Shown in pieces: positions 1-8,402 of a stretch of 64,000 nucleotides of DNA (within the stretch, counting starts at the first letter, position 1; every line of letters starts with the position of its first letter). A program made the translations under genes and the position numbers. The DNA lies in NCBI RefSeq assembly GCF_016428755.1, contig NZ_JAELTI010000001.1, forward strand, positions 89,778 through 153,777, in the 5' to 3' direction. Below the pieces are notes generated by a model that did no database searches, was not told where the DNA came from, and saw nothing but the letters and a program-made list of their open reading frames with translations. The DNA comes from Allobosea sp. ASV33. GTDB taxonomy: Bacteria > Pseudomonadota > Alphaproteobacteria > Rhizobiales > Beijerinckiaceae.

Positions 1-582
1 GGCGGAATCGTCGAAGCGTAAAGGCGCGGGGGAGCGGCTGGCGGCCAGCGCGTTGCCGGCGAAATCCACGACAAGGATCGCCTCCGGCAGCAATTCGGCA
101 AGCATCGTCGAGAGAGCCGCCATCGAGCCGCCCGACAGGACCGCCTGCAGCAGCATGGTCTGGGTCTGCAGCGCGCTCTGCAATTGCTCGGCTGCCTGGC
201 GCTGCGTGCGTAGTCGATGCTCGCGTTCGACGGCAATGCCGCCGAGATGCACGATCATGCTCATGAAGGCGAGGTCGTCGGCCGAAACGTCCTGAATCTC
301 GCGGGAAACGACGTTCAGCACCATGGCCCGCCCTTGCGCATCGGAGCAGCTCATGGGCAGCACGAGAACGGTGCGGTAGTCGCGTTCGAAAGCCTCCCGG
401 CGATAACCGGGGAATTCCTCCGAGGCGCGCGCGTCCCGGATATAGACGGGCTCGTTACGCTGGAGCGCGATCAGGGCCGGGCTGGTGGCTAGTTCCCACC
501 GGTCTTCCAGGCGCCGGCGCAGCAAGGTCGGATCGTGGCGGACGACGACATGGGCGTCGCCATGCGGCGCATCGATCGCCAT
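1..582 (-). CDS. GAF-domain regulatory protein, 5' part (runs off left edge)
   Basis: The reverse strand is open from an ATG at 582 to the window edge, giving 194 residues. The middle reads like a GAF sensor domain: 'EPVYIRDARASEEFPGYR', then 'RDYRTVLVLPM' and 'DDLAFMSMIVHLGGIAVER', followed by a heptad-like Gln-rich linker and what may be the start of a second sensory domain. GAF domains bind small ligands and commonly sit in transcription regulators. A helix-turn-helix would lie beyond the edge, so the regulator role is inference. An in-frame stop lies about 40 bases upstream of the ATG and there is no convincing ribosome binding site. The N-terminus is short for a GAF protein and abuts the 5'-truncated gene at 597-824, so the gene may itself be truncated. 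Confidence 0.6.
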   Translation of the reverse strand, partial: MAIDAPHGDAHVVVRHDPTLLRRRLEDRWELATSPALIALQRNEPVYIRDARASEEFPGYRREAFERDYRTVLVLPMSCSDAQGRAMVLNVVSREIQDVSADDLAFMSMIVHLGGIAVEREHRLRTQRQAAEQLQSALQTQTMLLQAVLSGGSMAALSTMLAELLPEAILVVDFAGNALAASRSPAPLRFDDSA

Positions 583-596
583 GATCGAACCCAGCG

Positions 597-824
597 CCCA
601 CCCGCAACGGGCCGGGCGCGCTTATCTCCCTGCCGATGATCCACAAGAGCGAGACCGGCAAGCGCTCCCACTTCCTCACCGCCCAGTTCCAGATCCCGGA
701 CGCGCCGGCCGCCGACGAAGTTCTGGTCGCGATCGGTGCCGCCGATAGCAGCCGCGCCCATCCCCGCCTCGCCGATCGTTTCCAGGACATGGAGGAAATG
801 AAGCGGGAGTTGGAGACCGCGTGA
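597..824 (+). pseudogene. AA_synth (DUF1185) family protein, C-terminal fragment
   Basis: The forward frame opens after a stop at 582-584 and ends at 824. It encodes the C-terminus of the amino-acid-synthesis family (DUF1185, PF06684): 'GPGALISLPMIHK', 'RSHFLTAQFQIPDAPAADE', then a Pro/His/Arg segment and the final 'DMEEMKREL'. Family members are about 190 residues, so roughly the first 120 are missing. The only ATG in frame (636) lies inside the conserved domain. The break falls next to the start of the leftward GAF gene, which suggests both were cut by one rearrangement. Assignment is by recollection of the family motif. Confidence 0.6.
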
Positions 825-917
825 GCGCTCGACGCTTTCCCTGCCGACGGCATTGCGGGCCCGCCGATCCGGCGGGCGCCTTTTCCATACCGGTTGCCGG
901 AGGACCGGGCGGCCATG

Positions 918-2084
918 TCAGGCAAGCGCCACCTTGTCGCGGGCGAGCTCGTCCATCACCTGCCGGACCGCCTTCTCGGCAATGGCGACGATCTCGTCGA
1001 TCTCGACTCGGGTCGCGATCAAAGGCGGCGCAAAGCCGAGTATTTCGCCATGCGGATCAGCCCGCGATCGCGCGCCGCCTTGGAGATGCGCGCGCCGACC
1101 TTGAGAACGGGGTCGAAGCGTGTTTTGGACTCGCGGTTCACTACGAATTCGAGGGCGCCGAGCATGCCGACACCACGGACCTCGCCGACAATTGGCAACT
1201 GCGCGAATGTTGCCTTCATCCGCTCCTGGAAGTAACCGCCGACCTCGCGCGCCTTGCCGGCTAGATCGTCCTTCTCGACGATGTCTAGCACGGCATTCGC
1301 GGCCGCCGCACCGATGGGATGGCCGGAATAGGTATAGCCATGCGAGAAGGCACCGACGCGGTCGGCGCCCTCCTCCATCACCTTGTAGACCTTCTCGCCC
1401 ACGATCGCGGCCGAGAACGGGAAATAGGCCGAGGTAAGGCCCTTGGCGACGGTGATCAGGTCCGGTTCGATACCATAGATGCGAGCCGAAAGGCGTACCG
1501 ATGCGGCCGAAGCCGGTGACGACCTCGTCGGCAATCAACAGTACGTCGTATTTGTGCAAGACCGCCTGGATCGCGGTCCAGTAGCCTTCCGGCGGCGGGG
1601 TAATGCCGCCCGTGCCGAGCACCGGCTCACCAATGAAGGCGCCGACCGTTTCCGGCCCCTCGCGCAGGATCAGTTCCTCCAACTCGTCGGCAAGGCGCTT
1701 CGAGAACTCGGCCTCTGTCTCGCCGGCCTGTGCACCCCAGTAGTGGTGCGGCGCGCCAGTGTGGAGGATGCCGGAGAACGGCAGGTCCATATGGTCGTGA
1801 TAGAAGCTCATGCCGGTCATCGAGCCGCAGACGACTGAGCAGCCATGGTAGCCGCGCAGCCGCGAGATGATCTTCTTCTTCCGCGGCTGGCCGCGCAGGT
1901 TGTTGTAGTGCCAGACGAGCTTGGCCTGGGTCTCGTTCGCGTCCGAGCCGGACATCCCGTAGAAAACCTTGCTCATCTTGCCCGGCGCCATCCGGACGAG
2001 CCGATCCGACAGGACCGCGAGCTCATCTGTCGTATGGGCGGCGTAGGAATGATAATAGGCGACCCTCGACACGCGCTTCATCAC
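918..2084 (-). pseudogene. Class III (omega) aminotransferase, frameshifted and 5'-truncated
   Basis: This is a fold-type I PLP-dependent aminotransferase of the omega class, which moves amino groups between an amine or amino acid and a keto acid. From 2084 the protein reads well through 'FYGMSGSDANETQ', 'SRLRGYHG' and 'LLIADEVVTGFGR', where the Asp contacts PLP. It shifts frame near 1490 and continues in another frame through 'DLITVAKGLTSAY', which holds the PLP lysine. It shifts back near 1050 to finish 'GFAPPLIATRVEIDEIV'. The two shifts offset each other but destroy about 145 residues between them. About 70 N-terminal residues normally present before 'AYYHSYAAHTTDEL' are also absent, and an opine dehydrogenase tail abuts that end. 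It cannot be functional as it stands. Confidence 0.85.
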
Positions 2085-2286
2085 CGAGGACGTGCCCTTC
2101 GGACTTGTGCCGCTCGTATTCCTCGGTGCGATCTGCGGAACGCCCCTGCCGGTCCATCAGGCCGGTATCGCGCTGTTCGACGCGATCATGGCGCGCGACT
2201 TCCGTGCCGAGAACGACCTGCTCCCGGCGCTTTGTCTCTCAGGCTTGAGCCCAACAGAACTGCACAGGGAGCTCCGGGAGGACTGA
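2060..2286 (+). pseudogene. Octopine/nopaline (opine) dehydrogenase family, C-terminal fragment
   Basis: After a stop near 2057 the forward frame reads 'TRFITEDVPFGLVPLVFLG' and ends 'DFRAENDLLPALCLSGLSP' before the stop at 2286. This matches the C-terminal helical domain of the NAD/NADP octopine/nopaline dehydrogenase family, whose members reductively condense amino acids with keto acids or act on related substrates. Only about 75 of some 360 residues remain. The NAD-binding domain is missing, and the break coincides with the broken 5' end of the opposing aminotransferase gene, so a deletion or recombination joined the two. Confidence 0.65.
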
Positions 2287-2709
2287 TGCCCCAATCGGCG
2301 TCGGTACGTCGGCACTCGATGAGTTATAGAACCGTGCCGTAAGCTTCCGCCAATGAACGGCGGAGCAATCGGTTGCGGAGGCATCCGCGTGCAGCGAAAC
2401 TATCGGTCCCGGCCGCGGGAGACTTGCATCTCGAATGAAGGATGCGCCGATTGGTCTCTAACGGGTCAAGGTCTGGCTGCATGGTCCTGAGCGGAAATTG
2501 CCGTCGGGTGCCTACGTTCTCTGCGTTCTCCTCGGCAATTGATGGGGCAGCTGAGTGCGGTGTAGCTTGGTTGAAACCGCAGATCGGCGGATCTGGTCGG
2601 CGGCATGACACAGAATCGGCGCGATAATCTACTCCCTCCTCGGGCATCGCGCCCGCTCGGGAGCTCGTTACGGCCTCCTGTCTTGCCTTCGCGTAACTGC
2701 TCGTGGATG
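2287..2709. other. No gene seen
   Basis: No frame in this stretch gives a recognisable protein. The open frames on both strands have low-complexity, Arg-rich translations typical of chance in high-GC DNA. It links the opine dehydrogenase fragment to the IS110 remnant. Confidence 0.5.
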
Positions 2710-2964
2710 TCAGGCCGACCGGAACTCGTTGCCGTGGCGCAGCATGGCGTGCATGACGATGGCGAGGCGGCGGGCGAGTGCTATGCGCGCTTTGCCCATT
2801 GTCGATCGCCTTGCGATGGCGAGCGTCCAGTCCTTCAATTTCAGCTCGCCCTTGTAATGGGTCAGCATGATGATCGCAGCTTCGTGGAGCAGTGTCCGCA
2901 CGCGCTTGTCACCGACCTTGGAGATACTCCCGACAGCCGAGGAGGCCGTTCTGGCGAGCACCAT
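2710..2964 (-). mobile_element. IS110-family transposase, C-terminal remnant
   Basis: The reverse frame encodes 84 residues. It includes 'SISKVGDKRVRTLLHEAA' and 'KARIALARRLAIVMHAML', which match the Transposase_20 domain of IS110 elements (usual transposase 320-400 residues, DEDD plus Ser catalysis). Only the C-terminus remains and no IS boundaries are visible. The first residues before 'GSISKVGDK' do not look like the family, so the fragment probably breaks near 2935. It is one of several IS relics in this window. Confidence 0.8.
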
Positions 2965-3135
2965 CGCTTTCTACTTCGCCCTCAGCGGGCAGCGCGTCGA
3001 TGCTGACTACGGTTTTGCCGACATTGAACTTGAGCTGATGTTCGCTAGCATCCGCGCCAGCGGAAATTTGCAAGCTTCGGCAACCCGTGTCGGCGTAGAG
3101 ACCCGCCCTGCAGGGCGGGAAGAGGACTGAGACGA

Positions 3136-3536
3136 ATGTGCGAGGTTGGAAAAACTTACACCTTCACAATGGTTGATGTTGACGGTAGTATTTCTGAGGA
3201 AGGAGGCACCGTCGAGGCATACCAGCATCCCTGGTGAAACTCGCCGATGTTGACTTAAGCAAGGGGCCCTTCGCCCCTCCCGGCCCCGGTCCCATGATCA
3301 TCAAGGGACCTATCATCAACGTGACATCCCTTCACTTCGTGCAGGCGATCCTCCTTAAGCCGCTGCCGGTGGTGAACCAAGGGGCTCACTCAAGCTCCCT
3401 TTCTGTCGAGGTTCAGAGTGACGGCAGCGTCCTCTATGTGTCTAACGAGGGCGACATGGTCAATAAAGTCGCATGGGACCACTACGGGACATCGCAAGGC
3501 GCCACCGAAGGCATTCTAGAGGCAAACCGGGCTTAG
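3136..3536 (+). pseudogene. Small hypothetical protein, apparently frameshifted
   Basis: An ATG at 3136 opens 32 residues ('MCEVGKTYTFTMVDVDGSIS...') that stop at 3234. The adjacent frame opens at a GTG overlapping that stop and runs 100 residues to 3536 ('VKLADVDLSKGPF', 'GPIINVTSLHFVQAILL'). Read together across 'YQHPW/VKLADV' they make one plausible soluble protein of about 133 residues: an N-terminal beta-rich start, a conserved-looking Asn-Val-Thr segment, then a helix. I do not recognise the family. A one-base change at about 3234 would restore a single frame, so this is either a recent pseudogene or two overlapping genes. No neighbour suggests a function. Confidence 0.5.
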
Positions 3537-3681
3537 CGGATCACGGACCGATACTGCCGGCTGGCGTGAAGATCATTCTTCCAAAGATTTCAGCGCTGTG
3601 ACCTAGAAAGCAGCAACGCAACCAACCGGCTAATCGCTTTGGCTTATTTGGCCGCCCGCCAAAGCCTGCCACTCTGGATTC

Positions 3682-3755
3682 AGCCACGTAGCTCAGCTGG
3701 ATAGAGCGCCGGATTCGTAATCCGGGGGTCGCGGGTTCGAATCCCGCCTTGGATT
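3682..3755 (+). tRNA. tRNA-Thr (anticodon CGT), degenerate acceptor stem
   Basis: The cloverleaf is clear. The D arm is GCTC/GAGC. The anticodon stem is CCGGA/TCCGG with loop TTCGTAA, giving anticodon CGT, which reads ACG (Thr). The variable loop is 5 nt, and the T arm is GCGGG/CCCGC with loop TTCGAAT. The acceptor is AGCCACG against CTTGGAT, and two of its seven pairs do not form (positions 2 and 6). CCA is not encoded. A terminator follows at once. The gene could be a decaying or rearranged copy, or an integration target whose end was rewritten. A normal tRNA-Thr(CGT) elsewhere would favour the pseudogene reading. Confidence 0.75.
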
Positions 3756-3790
3756 GGGGCCGCCTTCGCAGGCGCCCCCCTTTGTTTTTG
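3756..3790 (+). terminator. Rho-independent terminator after the tRNA
   Basis: A stem GGGG-(C)-CGCC pairs with GGCG-CCCC around a 6-nt loop, with one bulged base. It is followed by CC, TTT, G and TTTTT. It starts one base after the tRNA discriminator position. Confidence 0.75.
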
Positions 3791-3889
3791 GAAGCTCAGC
3801 GCGCATGCCGGTGATTGGGCGAAACCTACCGTGGCTCGACAAGCCAAGCAGCAACGACATGCTCTCCCTTGACGACGACGTCGCGTCCC

Positions 3890-4251
3890 ACGACGAGCGA
3901 TCTCAACTTCGGGTCCGTAGGCGTACTGAGCGCGCCACATGACGCTTTCACGAACCTGGCGCCGACTTGCACGAATGGCACCCTTACCAGATCGGCCTCG
4001 ATGGCGGATTGTCGGGAGCTGCGAACCCGACCCTGAGGCGAATGACGAAGGGATCGGAAATCGTTACCTACGGGCTCTATCGCAATACCGCGCGCAGCCA
4101 GCCCTTCGGAAACACGCTCGGCGTCGACACATTAGCAGGCATGGGCACGGGTCTGGCGCAGACGACATTCGTCTACGGACGCGTGCCCGCCCAGGTCAAG
4201 CCCTCGCCGGGTGCCTATACCGACACAATTCAGGCAATTATAACCTATTGA
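3890..4251 (+). pseudogene. SCPU-domain pilin fragment, frameshifted copy of the 45.5-46.5 kb gene
   Basis: The sequence from about 3890 is nearly the same as the 3' third of the two-domain SCPU gene at 45545-46522, from 'SDLNFGSVGVLSAP' to the terminal 'YTDTIQAIITY'. It lacks the signal peptide and the first domain. One C is missing in a run (ACCCTTACC here, ACCCCTTACC in the intact copy), which shifts the frame near 3978. The intact copy is part of a chaperone-usher operon, while this one stands alone behind a tRNA, so it is a non-functional duplicate. Confidence 0.85.
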
Positions 4252-4384
4252 ATGCCGAAGGTTGCTTCAAGAAAACTCTCCAAGGCATCGGATTCTAACG
4301 TAGTCGTTCGCATGTCCTGGTTATCTCGATGGCATATTTCCCGGAAAAGCTGAGACAGGAAGTGGACTGCTTTCGTGCTGCGCC
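3890..4384. repeat. Long direct repeat, copy A (partner 46168-46654)
   Basis: About 490 bp match 46168-46654 in the same orientation with scattered single-base differences. The match covers the 3' part of the pilin gene and about 130 bp of downstream non-coding sequence. It stops at 'GCTGCGCC', exactly where the IS1182 element begins in the other copy. The 42 kb between the copies could in principle be lost by homologous recombination. Confidence 0.9.
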
Positions 4385-4643
4385 AAATGCAGAAACTGGC
4401 ACCCTGCCCGATACTGGACATTCTAACACGTGACCGCTGCGCCCATGAGCAGGCGAGGTTCATTTGTAAGCTTGCATTCAGCCGGCGCCCAATCCGGAAC
4501 TTTGCCGCCTCTCAAGAACAGTGGCGCCACCAAGACTGGAGCTGGAAAATATCGACAGTTTCAGGGTCCTTTAATTCGCTTAAAATCGCCCTTCCATCCG
4601 CGCAAGATGCATCGTCCAAGAACCTGGAACTCAAGGGAATGGC
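4385..4643. other. Non-coding leader before the solute-binding protein gene
   Basis: No convincing gene. It joins the end of repeat copy A to the AAGGGA ribosome binding site upstream of 4644. It presumably contains the promoter for that gene, but I cannot single out -35/-10 boxes. Confidence 0.4.
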
Positions 4644-5723
4644 ATGTTTGTCAAAGAAGCGCGTGAGCCAACCCGACGGGGGCTGCTGAAGACATCCGGC
4701 GCTACATTGCTGACGGTTCCGTTCCTGTCGCGACGCGCCGTAGCCCAGGACGCGATCTTTTTGGTCTCGGTTCCCGACGCCGCGCTGGAAAAATTCGTCA
4801 TCGATGACGTCGCTCCCATCATGAGGAGGCGATATGGCGCGACGATCCGAACCCGGACTGCCGCCTCCTCCGGGGCCTTGTCGACGCTGCGGGCGCAACG
4901 GCGGGCCCCCACGTTGATCGCCACCACATTGGACCAGAGCTATGCCATCCAGGCGCTTCAGGAAGATCTGGTCGAGCCGGTGTCGGTGGGACGGGTCCCT
5001 CATCTCGCCGACGTGATGGGCAAGGCGAAGGTCGCCGACGACAGCATCGTAAGCTTTATCCTGAGTGTTGACACGCTTTGCTACAACACGGATGCCTGGC
5101 AGGGGGCGCCGAAAAGCTACCGGGAGGTTTTCCGGGATGGCCCGGTGTCGAAAGCCGCGATCCCATCGCCGAGCGGCGGGATCGGTTTCGAATTTCTGGC
5201 AATCCTCTCATCGATCGCGACGGGCAAGCCGCTCGTCGAGGCCGCGCTGGAGCTGGAGGCTGGCATCAACTATCTCGCGCGATACCGCGACAAGTTCGGG
5301 ATGATTTACGCGCGCACGCAGGAGGTGATGCCGCTGCTCGCGAATGGCGACATGTCCTCATGTTTCACAAAGACACGGTTCCTGACGGACTGGATGGAGC
5401 GAAAAGCCGCCGTCGACTGTACCGTTCCCCAGGAAGGAGCCTTCTACAGCCTCAACTGCCTGTTGCCGGTCAAAGGTAGCCCCAGCCTGGACATGGGGAT
5501 GGCGTTCATCGACACGATGCTTTCGCCGGCGATTCAAAGCCGGCTGGCTTCCAAGATCGGCTCGGCTCCGGTCAATCTGAAGGCCGAGAGCAAGATCCCC
5601 GATGCGTTGAAGAACGTCGTGCCCACGCCAGCGCAGATCGACAGTCTCGTCCTGCTACCGGACCTGACGCCCTTGAGAGTTGCTTCAGTAGCCAAGATGT
5701 TCAATGCGAAGATCGCTCGCTAG
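4644..5723 (+). CDS. ABC transporter solute-binding protein (orphan paralogue)
   Basis: A 359-residue exported solute-binding protein. The N-terminus 'TRRGLLKTSGATLLTVPF' with 'RRAVAQD' looks like a Tat-type signal with cleavage after Ala-Gln. An AAGGGA ribosome binding site lies 6-11 bases before the ATG. The protein is a clear paralogue of the one at 9234-10313: same length and same landmarks ('SQEVMPLLANGD'-like, 'GAFYSLNCL.PVKGSP', 'IGSAPVN'). Both resemble spermidine/putrescine-type binding proteins but fall outside PotD itself. It has no permease or ATPase of its own and sits tail-to-tail with the LysR gene that faces the complete transporter. It may supply that transporter with a second specificity (inference). 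The ligand is unknown. Confidence 0.85.
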   Translation: MFVKEAREPTRRGLLKTSGATLLTVPFLSRRAVAQDAIFLVSVPDAALEKFVIDDVAPIMRRRYGATIRTRTAASSGALSTLRAQRRAPTLIATTLDQSYAIQALQEDLVEPVSVGRVPHLADVMGKAKVADDSIVSFILSVDTLCYNTDAWQGAPKSYREVFRDGPVSKAAIPSPSGGIGFEFLAILSSIATGKPLVEAALELEAGINYLARYRDKFGMIYARTQEVMPLLANGDMSSCFTKTRFLTDWMERKAAVDCTVPQEGAFYSLNCLLPVKGSPSLDMGMAFIDTMLSPAIQSRLASKIGSAPVNLKAESKIPDALKNVVPTPAQIDSLVLLPDLTPLRVASVAKMFNAKIAR

Positions 5724-5850
5724 CGATGTTCAGACGCTCGATGGGGGCTGCTGAATTATCGTGACCCGGCGCAGCGCTCCACCGCATTGACGAGACCGAT
5801 GGTCACTAACAGCATCGGGAACCGGTCGAAGACGCTCGACATGGCTTCGG

Positions 5851-6747
5851 TTACTGGAAAGCGCCTTCGCCGATGATGCTGGCGACGATGTCGGTCGCCT
5901 TGATGATGGTGGGGTCTGTAACGGTCCTGTTGCAGAAGACGGCATATTGCAGCGTCGGAGGCTTGAACTTCGTCTCGATGATCTGCAGTTCGCCGGCCGC
6001 CAACTGGGCCCGGCAATAGGCTGGAGGCAATGCCGCCGCACCCAGGCCGACGATGGCGAATTCACGGAGCACCGAGAGATTGGACGCGCTCAGGATACGG
6101 GAGGGATAGAGCCCGTGTTGATGAAACAAGCTGATGATCGCCTCATGGAAAAGGGACATGTTCGGCTGGAGCAGCAGCGGCAGTTCGGCAAGCTCGGCAA
6201 GTGAACCGACTGTTCCCCTCGGCAGCAGCCCCGGGCTGCAAATCCAGGTCGGGCGGCTCTCGGTCAGGATCGTGCAGTTGAACTCGCCCGCACGCATCGG
6301 CAAGGACGGACAAATGATGAGATCGAGCATCTGGTCGCGCAAGCCCTGCACCAGAATATCGTTCCAATCGACGGTAGGATCGATCTGCAGGCCTGGAAAA
6401 GCTGCACCGATCGCGTCGATCAGCTGCTTCAGATAAAGCGAGGCGACCAGCTCGGTGATGCCGAGACGCAGCACGTTGCCGTGCTTGTGGGTGGGCTTGG
6501 TCAGCCGGAAGATGTTGGCTCGCGTATCAAGCAGCTTCTCACACAAAAGCAGGATCTGTCGCCCCTCGGCGCTGGCGACGAGCGAGCGTCCGTCGCGCTC
6601 GAACACACGCATGCCCAGCGCCGCTTCGAACTCCTGAAGGCGCTTGGAGACTGTCGACTCGGTCGTGTTCAGCCGTTCGGCCGCCTTCACGATTCCGCCC
6701 AAGCGAACAACGCTGTGAAACGCCTCGACCTGTTTGAATGTAATCAC
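5851..6747 (-). CDS. LysR-family transcriptional regulator
   Basis: 298 residues with a GTG start. An N-terminal winged helix-turn-helix spans about residues 3-62 ('FKQVEAFHSVVRLGGIVKAA', 'TESTVSKRLQEFEAALG'). A periplasmic-binding-protein-like effector domain occupies about 90-295. It is divergent from the RraA/transporter/hydrolase operon with 110 bases between the starts, the usual arrangement for a LysR protein controlling its neighbour in response to a pathway compound. It is therefore the best candidate regulator of 6858-14058, and perhaps of the orphan binding protein at 4644, which is tail-to-tail with it. The inducer is unknown. Confidence 0.93.
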   Translation of the reverse strand: MITFKQVEAFHSVVRLGGIVKAAERLNTTESTVSKRLQEFEAALGMRVFERDGRSLVASAEGRQILLLCEKLLDTRANIFRLTKPTHKHGNVLRLGITELVASLYLKQLIDAIGAAFPGLQIDPTVDWNDILVQGLRDQMLDLIICPSLPMRAGEFNCTILTESRPTWICSPGLLPRGTVGSLAELAELPLLLQPNMSLFHEAIISLFHQHGLYPSRILSASNLSVLREFAIVGLGAAALPPAYCRAQLAAGELQIIETKFKPPTLQYAVFCNRTVTDPTIIKATDIVASIIGEGAFQ

Positions 6748-6857
6748 GGGGGCTTCCGATACTGGAAAATTACGACATCGACACTGCTAATTATTTCGCT
6801 TTCTTATGTTTGTGAGCGGGCTCAGGATGACTGTCAACAGCCAGCTAGGAGCACGAC
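6748..6857. promoter_or_regulatory. Divergent promoter region, LysR / catabolic operon
   Basis: 110 bp between the divergent GTG starts, AT-richer than its flanks (around 'CTAATTATTTCGCTTTC'). An AGGAG ribosome binding site precedes 6858. LysR operators normally lie here as T-N11-A boxes; I do not assign a specific one. Confidence 0.5.
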
Positions 6858-7487
6858 GTGAGCTCAGATGCTTTGATCCGCGATTTTTCCGGCCTGTCCA
6901 CGACCGTGATCGGCGACAACCTCGACAGGTTGCGAGGAGCGGTCGGCCTTCGGCCGCTGCATGGTTCCAAGTCGGTCGTCGGCCGGGCCTTCACCGTGCA
7001 GACCCGACCCGGCGACAACCTCTTCGTCCATCTTTCGCTCGATCTGGCCAAGCCGGGCGACATCATTGTCGTGGACGGAGGAGGGCTCGAGACCGGCGCC
7101 CTCATCGGTGAGATCATGATGCGCTATGCCCAGAGCAAGGGCATTGCCGGTTTCGTCATCGACGGCGCCGTTCGCGATGCGGCCGCGTTTATCGAGGCTG
7201 AGTTTCCTTGTTTTGCTCGGTCAACCTCGAACCGCGGCCCGCATAAGAACGGGCCCGGCACGGTGCGGCAGCCGATTTCGGTCGGCGGTATGCCGGTGCA
7301 GCAGGGCGACATCATCGTCGGGGACGTCGACGGAGTGGTCGCGATCCGTCCGGACGAGGCAGAGCATGTGCTCAAGCAGTCCACTCAGCAGCTCGTCAAG
7401 GAACGCCAATTGCTGGAGGACATCGCCGAAGGCCGCTTCGACAGGCGATGGCTCGCTGAGCTGATCGAACTCCACGGCGAACGATAG
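6858..7487 (+). CDS. RraA-like family protein (HMG/CHA aldolase-type)
   Basis: 209 residues, GTG start behind AGGAG. It shows the RraA/4-hydroxy-4-methyl-2-oxoglutarate aldolase signature: 'VVDGGGLETGALIGEIMM', then 'GIAGFVIDGAVRDAAAF' with the conserved Arg-Asp pair that binds substrate and metal, and 'GDIIVGDVDGVVAI'. The fold also includes the regulator of RNase E, but RraA proteins in catabolic operons usually act as class II pyruvate aldolases or oxaloacetate decarboxylases. It is first in an operon with an ABC importer and a second aldolase-type enzyme. A role in cleaving a branched keto acid derived from the imported compound is reasonable but unproven. Confidence 0.85.
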   Translation: MSSDALIRDFSGLSTTVIGDNLDRLRGAVGLRPLHGSKSVVGRAFTVQTRPGDNLFVHLSLDLAKPGDIIVVDGGGLETGALIGEIMMRYAQSKGIAGFVIDGAVRDAAAFIEAEFPCFARSTSNRGPHKNGPGTVRQPISVGGMPVQQGDIIVGDVDGVVAIRPDEAEHVLKQSTQQLVKERQLLEDIAEGRFDRRWLAELIELHGER

Positions 7488-7508
7488 AGCTCAGAGGAGC
7501 GCTGGATC

Positions 7509-8402
7509 ATGGCCTCGACGCTCAAGACATCCACGCGAAGAACGAGAACCTTCCTGTCGGGCTCGGCCGCTCTGGTTCTTCCGGCCATCCTGCTGCTGCT
7601 CGTCACGTACATCCTGCCTTTGCTCCAGGTGCTGAGGCTGAGCGTCTCGTCGGCGGATCCGAGCGTCCTGGACGGGGCGGGTTTCACGCTGCGACACTAT
7701 TTCGAGTTCTTTGCCGATCCGACATCGCTGCGGGTGATCTGGCGATCGCTCTGGATTTCGTTCGTCAGCGCGCTCATCGCACTGGTGATCGCCTATCCCT
7801 ATGCCATCAGCGTCGCGAAGAGCGGACCGGTAATGCGGCGCGTTCTCATCTCCTTGGCCTTGCTGCCGATGACGACGAGCGGCGTGGTGCGCGCTTACGG
7901 CGTCATCATGGTTCTTGGCCGCGAGGGTCCGCTCAACAAGCTTTTGATGGCCTTGGGCCTCGTATCCCAGCCCGTCCAGTTTCTATATGGCCCGGCGGCG
8001 CTGATCATCGGCAACATCTACTTCGTCATGCCCTTCGTGATCTTGCCGCTCGCGGCGGGAATAGCCCGCCTCGACGGCCGGTTGCTCGAGGCGGCATCGA
8101 CCCTGGGCGCGACCAAGGTCAGCATCAACCGCACGATTACCTTGCCGCTGCTGGTTCCTTCGATCGCGGCGGGCACGATCGTCGCCTTCACGCTGAACAT
8201 GACCGCTTTCGTCACGCCGGGCCTGCTGGGCGGGCAAGGCTACCTGATGCTCACGACCCTGCTCGGGCAGCAGATGTTCAATCTCGCCAACTGGATCACG
8301 GGTTCGGTGATCGCCGTGGTTCTGCTCGTCATCGTGATCGTGACGATGACCGCCTACCAGACGTGGCTCGACAGGAAGGCAGGCTTCTATGCGCCAAGAT
8401 AG
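7509..8402 (+). CDS. ABC transporter permease, PotB-like
   Basis: 297 residues with about six hydrophobic segments starting at residue 20. It carries the binding-protein-dependent permease EAA loop 'EAASTLGATKVSINRTITL', which contacts the ATPase. It belongs with spermidine/putrescine and related (PotB/PotH) permeases. The next permease overlaps by 14 bases, so the two are translationally coupled subunits of one importer together with the binding protein (9234) and ATPase (10310). Confidence 0.92.
   Translation: MASTLKTSTRRTRTFLSGSAALVLPAILLLLVTYILPLLQVLRLSVSSADPSVLDGAGFTLRHYFEFFADPTSLRVIWRSLWISFVSALIALVIAYPYAISVAKSGPVMRRVLISLALLPMTTSGVVRAYGVIMVLGREGPLNKLLMALGLVSQPVQFLYGPAALIIGNIYFVMPFVILPLAAGIARLDGRLLEAASTLGATKVSINRTITLPLLVPSIAAGTIVAFTLNMTAFVTPGLLGGQGYLMLTTLLGQQMFNLANWITGSVIAVVLLVIVIVTMTAYQTWLDRKAGFYAPR

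Noticed and set aside
3680..3940. Reverse frame ending 'RDPRITNPALYPAELRG'
   Set aside because: This peptide is the usual antisense translation of a tRNA gene, here the tRNA-Thr-like sequence.
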